From the NCBI RefSeq assembly GCF_006861655.1, contig NZ_SESI01000001.1:322328-386327 (forward strand): 64,000 nucleotides of DNA, written 5' to 3'. Made by a program: the position numbers and the translations under genes. Origin of the DNA: Halonotius roseus. GTDB lineage: Archaea; Halobacteriota; Halobacteria; Halobacteriales; Haloferacaceae. This document shows positions 9,821-17,998 of the stretch, one piece after another; within the stretch, counting starts at the first letter, position 1; each line of letters opens with the position of its first letter. The notes under the pieces were generated by a model. That model saw only the letters and a list, made by a program, of their open reading frames with translations, did not search any database and was not told the origin of the DNA.

Positions 9821-10486
9821 TCAGCCTTCGACCGTGTATTCCAACACCACGCCGTCATCCAATCGCTCGATATCATCGAGCGTGAGCGCGGGGAACTCCT
9901 CGGTGAAGCCGTCGCCGTCGGCCAGCGTCGGCGCGTCCCGGCCGCCGATGAGCTGCGAGCCCACAAAGACGGAAAGCTCGTCGACGAGCCCGGCGTCGAA
10001 GGCCGAAAAGATGAGCTCGCCGCCGCCCTCGATCATCAGCCGTTCGATCCCCTCGTCAGCGAGGCGGTCGACCCCGGCCGCGAGATCGACGCGGTCGTCG
10101 CCAGCGACGATGATCTCCGCGCCTGCGTCGGCCAGCGCGGCCCGCCGGTCTTCGGGCGCGGCGTCGGCGACGAGCACGTAGGTTGTCGCCTCGTCGTCGA
10201 GGACTCTGGCATCTGGCGGCGTGCGCGCTGTCGAGTCGGCGACGACGCGGGCTGGGTTGCCCGGCCGGCCGTGTCGCTGCCGCTGCACACGGCGGTCGGT
10301 CACATCGAGAGTGAGGTGGGGGTCGTCGGCCAGCACGGTGCCGACGCCGACCATGACGCCGTCGGCGGCGGCCCGAATCCGGTCGACGCGGTCGAAATCC
10401 TCGGGGCCGCTGATGGCGAGCTGCTCCCGGCGGTGGGAGGCGAGTTTGCCATCGACGCTCATCGCGGCGTTGACGACGACGTGCAT
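9821..10486 (-). CDS. arfC: Diamino-ribosylaminopyrimidinone phosphate reductase (riboflavin pathway)
   Basis: RibD C-terminal reductase domain, here a stand-alone 221-residue protein as in archaea: NADPH-dependent reduction of the ribosyl group of the pyrimidine intermediate in riboflavin and F420 precursor synthesis. It begins VVNAAMSVDGKLAS and contains the substrate loop VGVGTVLADDPHLT and the nucleotide-binding MIEGGGELIFSAF. Full length. Monocistronic between thioredoxin (same strand, downstream) and the divergent glutaredoxin. Confidence 0.92.
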   Translation of the reverse strand: MHVVVNAAMSVDGKLASHRREQLAISGPEDFDRVDRIRAAADGVMVGVGTVLADDPHLTLDVTDRRVQRQRHGRPGNPARVVADSTARTPPDARVLDDEATTYVLVADAAPEDRRAALADAGAEIIVAGDDRVDLAAGVDRLADEGIERLMIEGGGELIFSAFDAGLVDELSVFVGSQLIGGRDAPTLADGDGFTEEFPALTLDDIERLDDGVVLEYTVEG

Positions 10487-10603
10487 ACCGGCCTTCGGCG
10501 CGTGATCGACATCGGGGTTTCGGTCGCGGCGCGCGACCGCGGCACCAAAGCGAGTGATCGAAGCGGCACCAAGCTACTTGGCTGCTGAACCCAAACGCAA
10601 GGT

Positions 10604-10840
10604 ATGGTTACCCTGTACGCGCTCGATGGCTGTCCGTACTGCGAAAACGTCCACGACGCCCTCAACGACAACGATATCGACTACGAGACGATCTGGACTG
10701 ACCCGCTCCACTCCGATCGCAACGAGGTCAAACGCGTCAGCGGCCAGCGCGGCGTCCCCGTCATCGTCGACGAGGCTCGCGGCGTGACGATGGCCGAAAG
10801 CGAGAACATCCTCACGTTCATCGAACGGAGTCTCGCATGA
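10604..10840 (+). CDS. Glutaredoxin-like protein
   Basis: A 78-residue glutaredoxin fold with a CPYC active site (LDGCPYCENVHDAL), the cis-Pro region GVPVIVD and a C-terminal helix. Predicted thiol-disulfide oxidoreductase, probably using the small thiol of the cell (gamma-glutamylcysteine in haloarchaea, by general knowledge). Its stop overlaps the start of the adenosyltransferase by four bases (ATGA), so the two are co-translated; a need for reduced Co(I) cobalamin may explain the pairing (inference). Confidence 0.88.
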   Translation: MVTLYALDGCPYCENVHDALNDNDIDYETIWTDPLHSDRNEVKRVSGQRGVPVIVDEARGVTMAESENILTFIERSLA

Positions 10841-11364
10841 CGATCTACACCGGCCGCGGCGACGAGGGGCTGACAGATCTGCGGGATCGCTCCCGGGTGT
10901 CGAAAACGAACGTCCGGATCGAGGCCTACGGCGTTGTCGACGAGGCCAACTCGCTGATCGGCCGGGCGCGGCCGACCGGCTACGACGATATCGACGACTG
11001 GCTGGCCGGCGTCCAGAACCACCTCCACATCATTCAGGCGGAGTTCTCGATGCCGGAGTCCGACGAACCGGCGATCGACGAGGAACACGTCGAAGAGATC
11101 GAGAACTGGATCGATACCGCCGACGAGGAGCTTGAGCCACTCACGGAGTTCATCCTCCCAGGCGGGAGCGACAGCGGTGCCGCCCTCCACCACGCCCGGT
11201 CGGTGACCCGGCGCGCCGAGCGGCGGGCGGTCGAACTCGCCAACAACGAGCCGATCAACGCCGAGGCGTTGGTGTATCTGAATCGCTTATCCGACGCGCT
11301 GTTTACCTTCGCGCGGCTGGTCAACGCCCGCGATGGGGTGCCGGAGGAGTCGCCAAGCTACTGA
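10837..11364 (+). CDS. Cob(I)yrinic acid a,c-diamide adenosyltransferase, PduO type
   Basis: Transfers the adenosyl group of ATP to Co(I) corrinoids, completing adenosylcobalamin. PduO-family marks are the N-terminal MTIYTGRGDEGLTDL (ATP loop), VRIEAYGVVDEANSLIG, PLTEFILPGGSDSGA and the Arg-rich helix HARSVTRRAERRAVEL with NRLSDALFTFARLVN near the C-terminus. The length of 175 residues is normal. Coupled to the upstream glutaredoxin-like gene. Confidence 0.95.
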   Translation: MTIYTGRGDEGLTDLRDRSRVSKTNVRIEAYGVVDEANSLIGRARPTGYDDIDDWLAGVQNHLHIIQAEFSMPESDEPAIDEEHVEEIENWIDTADEELEPLTEFILPGGSDSGAALHHARSVTRRAERRAVELANNEPINAEALVYLNRLSDALFTFARLVNARDGVPEESPSY

Positions 11365-11522
11365 GGAGAATCACGCATCAGGAACCGAAGCGGGCGACGA
11401 CCGACGGGACAGACGGGCGGATGCGGTCGTCGCAAACGGATGATGCCAACGATGCCGTCGGTGACACGACGGAAGCGGTGCAATCCGGCCACAACGGAAG
11501 CGGCTCCGTCGCCGGCCGTATA
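11365..11522. other. Intergenic, no supported gene
   Basis: Between the adenosyltransferase stop and the twin operators I see only short chance frames. After the operators a 12-codon frame (ATG 11600, ending TGA 11636-11638) is the only reading frame before 11682; it is too short to call. Confidence 0.4.
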
Positions 11523-11572
11523 TTTAGGTTTGCCTAAACCATTGTATAGGTTTCGGTTTAGGTAAACCTAAA
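11523..11572. promoter_or_regulatory. Twin TTAGG-N4-CCTAA operators flanking a TATA element
   Basis: Two 16-bp palindromes, TTTAGGTTTGCCTAAA (11523-11538) and TTTAGGTAAACCTAAA (11557-11572), sit 34 bases apart (centre to centre) with TTGTATAGG between them. TTAGG/CCTAA half-sites are those of DtxR/IdeR/SirR-type iron- or manganese-dependent repressors, though the spacer is 4 rather than 9 bases. A transcript would start near 11572 and run rightwards to the 88-codon gene at 11682. Confidence 0.65.
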
Positions 11573-11681
11573 AGCAAACGCCCGAACGGGGTAGCGGGGA
11601 TGGGCAGACCGCCCGGAAGCACAAAACTGTTGTTATGAGAAGGACACAAGAGCTATATCTGTTGGCGACGAAAGGACAGAT

Positions 11682-11948
11682 ATGAACAAACACTTCAGTG
11701 ATACTCGATACTACCTCACCCAAGCCGCATCGCACCTCAACCGTGGCATCCGCGAGGAACTCTCGCCGGTCGTTCGGCGGGTTCGACGGCGGTTGGGCCG
11801 AGAGGTTCCGGAGCCGACGCCGGAAACGCCGGCCGAGAAGGCCCGCGTCGCCGCCAAGCGGTCGACCGAGCGCGTCGTCGAAACCGCAAGCGACGCGAAA
11901 CAGCGCGTCGACAACTACCGTGGCGGCGACGGCGACGCCGCTGCCTGA
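11682..11948 (+). CDS. Small charged helical protein
   Basis: An 88-residue protein beginning MNKHFSDTRYYLTQAASHL, helical, with basic patches (VRRVRRRLGR) and an acidic C-terminus. Similar short haloarchaeal proteins exist, to my memory, without a function. AAGGA lies ahead of the ATG and a TATA-like GCTATATC is at 11651-11658; the twin TTAGG/CCTAA operators lie 110 bases further up, so the gene may be controlled by a metal-dependent repressor. Confidence 0.7.
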   Translation: MNKHFSDTRYYLTQAASHLNRGIREELSPVVRRVRRRLGREVPEPTPETPAEKARVAAKRSTERVVETASDAKQRVDNYRGGDGDAAA

Positions 11949-12032
11949 CGGTCGGTTCCGGTTCGTTTTGCGCCGCAACGAGTCGCCCGGAGAGAAGGCT
12001 TTAAGTCCAGCCGAGAGGTAGCTGCTTTCGCC

Positions 12033-12107
12033 GGGTCGGTGGTCTAGTCTGGTTATGACGGCTCCTTCACACGGAGCAGGCCGGCGGTTCAAATCCGCCC
12101 TGACCCA
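12033..12107 (+). tRNA. tRNA-Val (CAC)
   Basis: Acceptor GGGTCGG pairs with CTGACCC, discriminator A. Anticodon arm GCTCC-TTCACAC-GGAGC gives anticodon CAC. T-arm GGCGG-TTCAAAT-CCGCC. A TATA-like CTTTAAGT lies at about 11999-12006, 27-30 bases upstream. Confidence 0.95.
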
Positions 12108-12311
12108 TCCACTCACTTCGTTCGTGTAAACCGCAATGCAGCAGCCCAATCACCACAATATCTACTTAGCCGTTTCTGGTAATCAGATTTGCCGACCCAT
12201 TCGTTCGACGATTGGGGGGCCGCGCCGTATGGTCATTAAATCAAGGAATTACCGGAGTAAAAAAGAGCGAAGCGTCCTGTAGATCTCGGATTCACGGTTG
12301 CTGAAAGGCGG

Positions 12312-14492
12312 TTAGCTGCGAAAGCCGAGTAACCGAAGACCGTTCAGTGAGACGATGACCGTTGAGCCCTCGTGACCGACAACCGCAAGCGGGAGTGGGA
12401 TCCCGCGGAGGAAGATCGTCCCGACCATGAGTGCAATCGCGCCGAAGGCAATGGCGAGATTGATCGTGAGTGTTCGACGGGTCTGGCGGCCGAGCCCAAG
12501 TACGTAGGGAATCTTACTGAGATCATCGCCCATCAGTACCACGTCAGCAGTGTCGAGAGCGACATCAGTCCCGGCACCGCCCATCGCAATCCCGAGGGTT
12601 GCAGTGGCGAGTGCTGGGGCGTCGTTGACACCGTCGCCGACCATCGCCACATTCTCGTGTTGCTCGACCAGTCCGTCGATGGTCGCCACTTTCTCCTCCG
12701 GCAGCAGTTCTGCCTGGACTTCATCGATGCCGACCTCGTCGGCGATCCGCTGTGCAACACGCTCGTTGTCGCCGGTCAGCATAACGATATGCTCCACCCC
12801 AAGCGAGCGGAGATCCTCGATCATCTCGGCAGCACCTGGGCGAACGGTATCGGTAAACGCGAGCCACCCGACGACGCTGACTTCGCTCTGACTCTCTCTG
12901 GCAACGAGGACGCTCGTTTTCCCCTCTGCCTCTAACGTCCGGAGACGGTCGAGGCCAGGTTCAAGCCCATCGATGGCCGCGTCTCCGAGGACGGTCTCGA
13001 AGTAGCTGCGATTCCCAATATGTATCGTTCGACCGTCGACAGCTGCTTTGACCCCCTTCCCGGCGACCGACTGGAATCGCTCCGCATCAGGGATATCGAG
13101 TGACCGATCGTTTGCCGCCTGCACGGTCGCCCGAGCGAGATGGTGTTCTGAACGCGCCTGCACCGCGGCCGCGATGGAGAGGAGTCCGTCCTCGGTCAGT
13201 GTCTGATCCCCTGTCCCGTCACGAACGAGCACGTCGGTCAGCTGGGTGTCGCCCTGTGTGAGTGTGCCAGTCTTATCGAAGGCAACCGCATCAATGCGCG
13301 CCGCGGTCTCGACATGTTCGCCACCCTTGAACAGCACTCCCTGCCTCCCTCCGGAGGCGATTGCGGAGAGGACTGCTGCGGGCGTCGAGATGATGACCGC
13401 ACACGGCGAGGCAGCGACCATGAGCGTCATCGCGCGGTAGAACGTGCTGGTGAACTCGCTCCCAAGCGCGAGGGGGATTGTGATCGCCGCAATTGTGAGT
13501 CCGAAGACGCCGAGAACATACGGTTGTTCGAGCCGATCGATCAACCGTTGTGTTGGGGCTTTCTCGCTTTGGGCACGCTCGACCATATGAATAAGTCGGC
13601 TGATCGCCGAATCGTGAGCCTGTCGTGTGACCTCAATTTCGAGGCTCCCGCTCTCGTTGATCGTGCCGCCGAACACCTCATCGCCAGGCTCCTTTGGCAC
13701 AGGGATGGATTCGCCGGTCAGTGATGCTTGATCGACCGTACTCTCACCTGAGGTAACGATACCGTCGAGCGGAATCTTCTCGCCGGGACGAACAACGAAC
13801 ACGTCTCCGACGGCCACCTCGTCGATCGGAACGGTCACTTCCACACCGTCACGCAGAACCTGCGCTTCATCCGGTCGCATCTCGACGAGGGACTTGATCG
13901 CCCGACGCGACCGACCGATCGCGTAGTGTTGGAGCGTGTTCGACAGTGAGAACAGAAAGAGGAGCATCGCACCTTCGAATGGGGCTCCAATCGAGAGGGC
14001 ACCGACGGCGGCGACGATCATCAACAGGTCGATATCGACCGCACGATCGCGCAGGGTATCGATGGCTCCCATGAGCCCGTACCAGCCGCCAAACCCGTAG
14101 GCGACGCTGTAACTGGCCCATAGCAGCGGTCGCGGGCCATCGAGCCAGCCGGTTGCGACGCCGGCCAGCATGCCGAGTAGCGTCAGGCCGACAAACACCA
14201 CCTCTCGCCTGAGATCCGAGCGGGTGCTGACCTCATCCGTCCTCGCGTCAGTCTGGTCTTGGAGGGTGACGTTTTGCTCGCGGACTGATTGCCTGATCGC
14301 AGCTTCGGATGTGACACTCTCATCGTAGGAGATCCGTGCGCTCTCCGTTCGAAACGAGAGATCGACATCATGAACTCCAGGTGTGCGCTGCAACCGTCGT
14401 TCGAGTGCGCGTGCGCCCGCTTTACCACGCCCTCCTCGCCGTTCGATGTGGATCGTACACGTAGCAAGCGTCGGTGGGTCAGTGGTGCCCAC
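12312..14492 (-). CDS. Heavy-metal P-type ATPase, P1B-4 (SPC/HEGS) type
   Basis: A 726-residue metal pump. Signatures: phosphorylation site DKTGTLTQGD, TGES loop, GDGVNDAPALA hinge, membrane site SPC in VAASPCAVIISTP and HEGST in the last membrane region. SPC together with HEG(S/G)T defines subgroup P1B-4, known for Co2+, Zn2+ or Fe2+ export. The N-terminus has an HMA-like fold without the usual CxxC (CTIHIERRGGRGKAG). GTG start at 14492 with GGAGG about 14 bases ahead; the exact start is uncertain. Substrate cannot be fixed from sequence. Confidence 0.9.
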   Translation of the reverse strand: MGTTDPPTLATCTIHIERRGGRGKAGARALERRLQRTPGVHDVDLSFRTESARISYDESVTSEAAIRQSVREQNVTLQDQTDARTDEVSTRSDLRREVVFVGLTLLGMLAGVATGWLDGPRPLLWASYSVAYGFGGWYGLMGAIDTLRDRAVDIDLLMIVAAVGALSIGAPFEGAMLLFLFSLSNTLQHYAIGRSRRAIKSLVEMRPDEAQVLRDGVEVTVPIDEVAVGDVFVVRPGEKIPLDGIVTSGESTVDQASLTGESIPVPKEPGDEVFGGTINESGSLEIEVTRQAHDSAISRLIHMVERAQSEKAPTQRLIDRLEQPYVLGVFGLTIAAITIPLALGSEFTSTFYRAMTLMVAASPCAVIISTPAAVLSAIASGGRQGVLFKGGEHVETAARIDAVAFDKTGTLTQGDTQLTDVLVRDGTGDQTLTEDGLLSIAAAVQARSEHHLARATVQAANDRSLDIPDAERFQSVAGKGVKAAVDGRTIHIGNRSYFETVLGDAAIDGLEPGLDRLRTLEAEGKTSVLVARESQSEVSVVGWLAFTDTVRPGAAEMIEDLRSLGVEHIVMLTGDNERVAQRIADEVGIDEVQAELLPEEKVATIDGLVEQHENVAMVGDGVNDAPALATATLGIAMGGAGTDVALDTADVVLMGDDLSKIPYVLGLGRQTRRTLTINLAIAFGAIALMVGTIFLRGIPLPLAVVGHEGSTVIVSLNGLRLLGFRS

Positions 14493-14624
14493 GGGGTCAG
14501 TGCCTCCAATTCACGTCGCTATCGCGCCAGAGGGCCGGCACTGATTCGTCAATCAGCCATCTATGCGCGTGGTCGTCCAGGGCCGAGGGATGCCGTATCG
14601 TGGCCCAGTTCCACCGAGTAGCAA

Positions 14625-15053
14625 TCATGCGATGACCGCCACCGGAATCTGCGCGCGGCGGGTGACCGTCTCGGCGACGCTCCCAAGGAGGATTCGATCG
14701 AGCCCCGATCGGCCGTGGCTGCCAATAACGATCTGGTCGATATCGTTATTTTCGGCGTAGTCCAGAATTTCGGTTGCTGGCCTCCCGATTTCGGTGACGG
14801 TTTCGAGTTCGACAGCGTGCTCTGCTGCGATATCTCTGTCGCTCGTGTGGATCGAGTTCGCTCGGTCTTGGGCGTTCTCGTACCACTCCTCTGCGACAGA
14901 GAGCCCCCCGGCTTCCACGTCGATAACCGAATCAACCGGGTCAATGACATGTATGGACGTGAAGGTCGCATCCGGAAAGGTCTCAAGCGCGTAGATGAGC
15001 GCACGCTCGGAGAGTGGGGATCCGTCGGAGGCGACAAGCACGTTGTCAGGCAT
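14625..15053 (-). CDS. Universal stress protein (UspA family)
   Basis: 142 residues from ATG 15053. N-terminal DNVLVASDGSPLSERAL and the C-terminal ATP-binding loop GSHGRSGLDRILLGSVAETV define an ATP-binding UspA protein. The region 30-100 forms the usual alpha/beta fold. Probably a cytosolic stress-responsive homodimer. It lies next to the metal ATPase on the same strand with about 130 bases between them. The longer open frame to 15158 is less likely because MPDNVLVASDG is the family start. Confidence 0.93.
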   Translation of the reverse strand: MPDNVLVASDGSPLSERALIYALETFPDATFTSIHVIDPVDSVIDVEAGGLSVAEEWYENAQDRANSIHTSDRDIAAEHAVELETVTEIGRPATEILDYAENNDIDQIVIGSHGRSGLDRILLGSVAETVTRRAQIPVAVIA

Positions 15054-15496
15054 GCAACTATTTCGACTGCGACTGGAATGAACGTATCGCCAAAGTCGGT
15101 TCAGGTTATCGTTCAGATATCTGCTGATTTCTAGATGCAAAACTATTGGTTCCGACATTATCCGACGGCTGAGCGAGTTAGTTTCGCCGCCGTACCCAAA
15201 GGAATCCGTGCCAGAACGATACTCGATCCCATGCGATACGGCAATTTAGGCCGTAGAAATCAACGGTGACAGTCGCTTAGAGTAACGTGAGCTGAACGAG
15301 TGGGAGTATGCGGAGCGGGATATGGAACGGGGAGTTGGAGATCCTGATCGACGCGCTCTTGTTGATCTTTGGCTGGCGCAATCTCGCTCGTGGTTCTGTC
15401 GTCGGGGCCGCACAAGCAGGAGCCCGTCATTTCCCTCCAAGAGTGGTATTTATGCACTCTATGTTTATGCTGCTGCTGAGAGAACTAGACATGTAA
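15054..15496. other. A/T-richer intergenic stretch
   Basis: About 440 bases with no supported gene; short frames on both strands have no family marks. Near its right end, TGTTTATGC (15461-15469) is placed 28-36 bases before the DUF998 start and is the probable promoter of that gene. Confidence 0.45.
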
Positions 15497-16162
15497 ATGA
15501 CCCGTATTGATACCATTCGCTCTCGACTGGGATTTTCAGACGCGACAGCTGCGGGGTTCAGTCTCACGCTTGCTGGGTTCTGTGGCCTCATGGGGATCAT
15601 TACGGCTGAGGTTCTCTATCCCAACTATTCAACGAGAATGGATATCAGCGACTTGGGATCGACCCGCCCGCCGAATCCCGTAATTCAGGAACCATCTGCG
15701 ACGATCTTCAACACCACAATGTTGCTTACGGGAGCGTTAGTGGTGCTTGCAGCCTTCTTGCTGTATCGGAGCTTGGATCGTCGTGGGTTCCCGATTGCGC
15801 TTGGGCTGTTTGGTATCGGTGCCTTCGGCGTCGGCGTCTTTCCGGGGAATGTGACACCGTGGCATGGGATATTCGCACTGCTCACGTTCTTCAGTGGCGG
15901 GATTACGGTCGCCCTTTCGGCTCGGGTCGTTGCTCGACCGTTTTCCTTTCTATGCGGTCTCTTTGGTGGAATCTCACTACTCGTGCTTCTCAGTGTCTTC
16001 TTCTATGGATTGGTTATCGGCGGGCCGAGTCCACTGGAGCCACTGGGTGCCGGTGGAATTGAACGATGGGTCGTCTATCCGCTCATCATGTGGTTGCCTG
16101 CGTTTGGTGGCTATCTCCTGTCGAATGCGACCGATAATAATGGCGACCCCATTCGTCTGTAG
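15497..16162 (+). CDS. DUF998 family membrane protein
   Basis: 221 residues with six predicted membrane spans, beginning after a short cytosolic N-terminus (DTIRSRLGFSDATAA). The segment YSTRMDISDLGSTRPPNP between spans one and two, and FPGNVTPWHGIFALLTFF, are characteristic of DUF998. Function unknown. TATA-like element about 30 bases upstream suggests a leaderless mRNA. Base composition is more A/T-rich than in neighbouring metabolic genes. Confidence 0.8.
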   Translation: MTRIDTIRSRLGFSDATAAGFSLTLAGFCGLMGIITAEVLYPNYSTRMDISDLGSTRPPNPVIQEPSATIFNTTMLLTGALVVLAAFLLYRSLDRRGFPIALGLFGIGAFGVGVFPGNVTPWHGIFALLTFFSGGITVALSARVVARPFSFLCGLFGGISLLVLLSVFFYGLVIGGPSPLEPLGAGGIERWVVYPLIMWLPAFGGYLLSNATDNNGDPIRL

Positions 16163-16241
16163 CTGAGAGGCACACCTCGATAACCTAGCGGTAGCGTGCG
16201 TCTCTTCGAGTATCGATCGTTGCTGGTGGATCTTCTGAGTG

Positions 16242-17114
16242 TTATCGATTCCCTGTAAGAAACGCTCTCCCCGGAATCGATTTGCGAGCCAAGGATTTCG
16301 AACCAGAGTACGCCACGATGGCGATGACCACGAGTAGTTGGACTGCGAGCTGTGTCGCGGTGATTGTTGTGATGGCGGTTTCGTTGGGAACCCCACCGAT
16401 GAGAAGCTGATCAGGGGCCAGTGGGAGCAGAATATCGGCCGTGTTTACCATCGCATGAAGAACCATCACGATCAGTACGCTTCCCGTATTGTTGTAGGCC
16501 CATCCAAGGATGACCGAGAGCAAGATGATCCCGAGAAACCACCCGAGTTGATTGGCAAAGGTGAACGATGAGTGCGGGGTAAACGGGATCACGAAGTAGG
16601 GGAGATGCCAGCCCGCCCAAATCACGCCGATGATGAGACTCGCGGTGAGTGCGCTGAACCGGTCATTGAGGTACGGTTGTGCGAACCCTCGCCACCCCGG
16701 TTCTTCGTTTAATCCACCGCTGACCGTCAGTCCGAACAGAAAGACGATCGCGATCAACACCGGCGATTGTGCGGGCTGGGCGAGATCAACCGGGCCGCCG
16801 ATGACAACGAGAAGAGCCGTGGTGATCCCGACGATAGCAAGTGGGATACCGAAGGCAGCAACCCACCACGGCCAGCCGACCCGCCACCGGATGATCTGGC
16901 TGGCCCAGATCTTGAGATCATCACCTCGCACCCATGTGACCAACGCAGCACTTACTGGTGGCCCAAAACTGCCAATATAGATGAGTATCCACGCGCTCCA
17001 ACTTTCCTCAAGGAACAGAGCCGGTGCGGAGAGACTCCAGGTGATGGCATATGCGAGTACAAAGAACGACGCGACAGGGTGGGAGTCAATCAGTGAAATC
17101 CGCCGGATCGACAT
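16242..17114 (-). CDS. CPBP family intramembrane metalloprotease
   Basis: 290 residues, about eight membrane spans. Catalytic motifs of the CPBP (CAAX/Abi) family: LNEEPGWRGFAQPYL (the EExxxR motif), WAGWHLPYF (second His motif) and MVLHAMVNTADIL (third). Such proteins cleave within the membrane or give bacteriocin immunity. It lies alone on the minus strand, convergent with DUF998. Substrate unknown. Confidence 0.88.
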   Translation of the reverse strand: MSIRRISLIDSHPVASFFVLAYAITWSLSAPALFLEESWSAWILIYIGSFGPPVSAALVTWVRGDDLKIWASQIIRWRVGWPWWVAAFGIPLAIVGITTALLVVIGGPVDLAQPAQSPVLIAIVFLFGLTVSGGLNEEPGWRGFAQPYLNDRFSALTASLIIGVIWAGWHLPYFVIPFTPHSSFTFANQLGWFLGIILLSVILGWAYNNTGSVLIVMVLHAMVNTADILLPLAPDQLLIGGVPNETAITTITATQLAVQLLVVIAIVAYSGSKSLARKSIPGRAFLTGNR

Positions 17115-17179
17115 ACGGATTGTAACAAGGCCATAGCTACTTCGTTAGTGGGTGCCAACATGTTGCTGAGACGGGCTGA

Positions 17180-17452
17180 TCACGGACGCCGAAAGGTATA
17201 GCTCAATTCGTCTGTGTGGATCGAAATCGAGTTGTTTTCGTGGTCGACGATGAGCGATACGTCGCCGTCGTGTTCAATCTCATGAAGCGGCATCCCCGTG
17301 CTGATGCTGCCTTGCTTTGTTACTTCGATATACGCACTCCCAAATGTAACGCGAATGCTGTCGTCGCGGGTGTCGACCTCACCGGTGGTGCCAAACCGCT
17401 GCAGTTCGGTCGTCACTGCCTCCCAGTCGGTGAGTTGGATTTCAGCGGTCAT
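17180..17452 (-). CDS. Small hypothetical protein
   Basis: 90 residues from ATG 17452, whose first bases overlap the stop of the next gene upstream (ATGA), so the two are co-translated. The protein is mostly beta with acidic patches: AEIQLTDWEAVTTELQRFG followed by RVTFGSAYIEVTKQGSIS and ENNSISIHTDELSYTF. It may be a small immunity-like or binding domain. No family recognised. Longer frames into the neighbour are not credible. Confidence 0.65.
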   Translation of the reverse strand: MTAEIQLTDWEAVTTELQRFGTTGEVDTRDDSIRVTFGSAYIEVTKQGSISTGMPLHEIEHDGDVSLIVDHENNSISIHTDELSYTFRRP

Positions 17453-17973
17453 CGAAATCCTGGAAGATACTCCCAAATGTATGTTGATGCTGCCATGAGG
17501 ACAATCATTGCCATCCCGATGGCCGTCCACACTGGGCCGTTCGCACCGGTGGCAAATGTGAGGACTGCCCACCCGAGTCCGCCGAAGATGGTAACCTTCT
17601 GAAACCGGACGATCTGTCGCTGCTGGCGAGCAAGGGTTTGTTGTTGGGACTCAAGTCGCGCTGGTGTGAGGTTTCCCTCTCCGGATGCTGATAGATCGGA
17701 CTTGCTTGCTGTGAGACCTGTATTAACCAGTTTCTCAACTGCATCACCGACTGAGATATCGTGAGCCTCCGCATATTCGGTGACGGCGGCCTTGGTATCA
17801 CTGTTGAGGTGGCCTTCTAATGGTTCCTGCGACACAAACACAATTGGGGTCGGAAGTGTATCAACCCGCTGGATGCTATCAGCCGTCTTAGCGGCAGTGT
17901 GATCTGATTCTCCGTTCAGTGTCTCAATTGTGACTACTGGAGGATGCAAACCCGCGGGCCGTGTAACTCCCAA
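17449..17973 (-). CDS. RHH-like domain protein with C-terminal membrane hairpin
   Basis: Up to 174 residues. The middle (TKAAVTEYAEAHDISVGDAVEKL) resembles a ribbon-helix-helix DNA-binding segment. It is followed by a Gln-rich helix (ESQQQTLARQQRQI) and two membrane spans (about residues 130-168). The ATG at 17973 lies only 25 bases from the divergent start at 17999; in-frame GTG codons before SQEPLEGHLNSDTKAA are alternative starts. Coupled to the small gene downstream. Function unknown; a membrane-tethered regulator is possible. Confidence 0.6.
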   Translation of the reverse strand: MGVTRPAGLHPPVVTIETLNGESDHTAAKTADSIQRVDTLPTPIVFVSQEPLEGHLNSDTKAAVTEYAEAHDISVGDAVEKLVNTGLTASKSDLSASGEGNLTPARLESQQQTLARQQRQIVRFQKVTIFGGLGWAVLTFATGANGPVWTAIGMAMIVLMAASTYIWEYLPGFR

Positions 17974-17998
17974 CCCTATTCAGGACAGCCGCAGTACA

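Noticed and set aside
11568-12149. 193-codon minus-strand frame opposite the small gene and tRNA-Val
   Set aside because: It crosses the tRNA gene and the operator region; not a credible gene.
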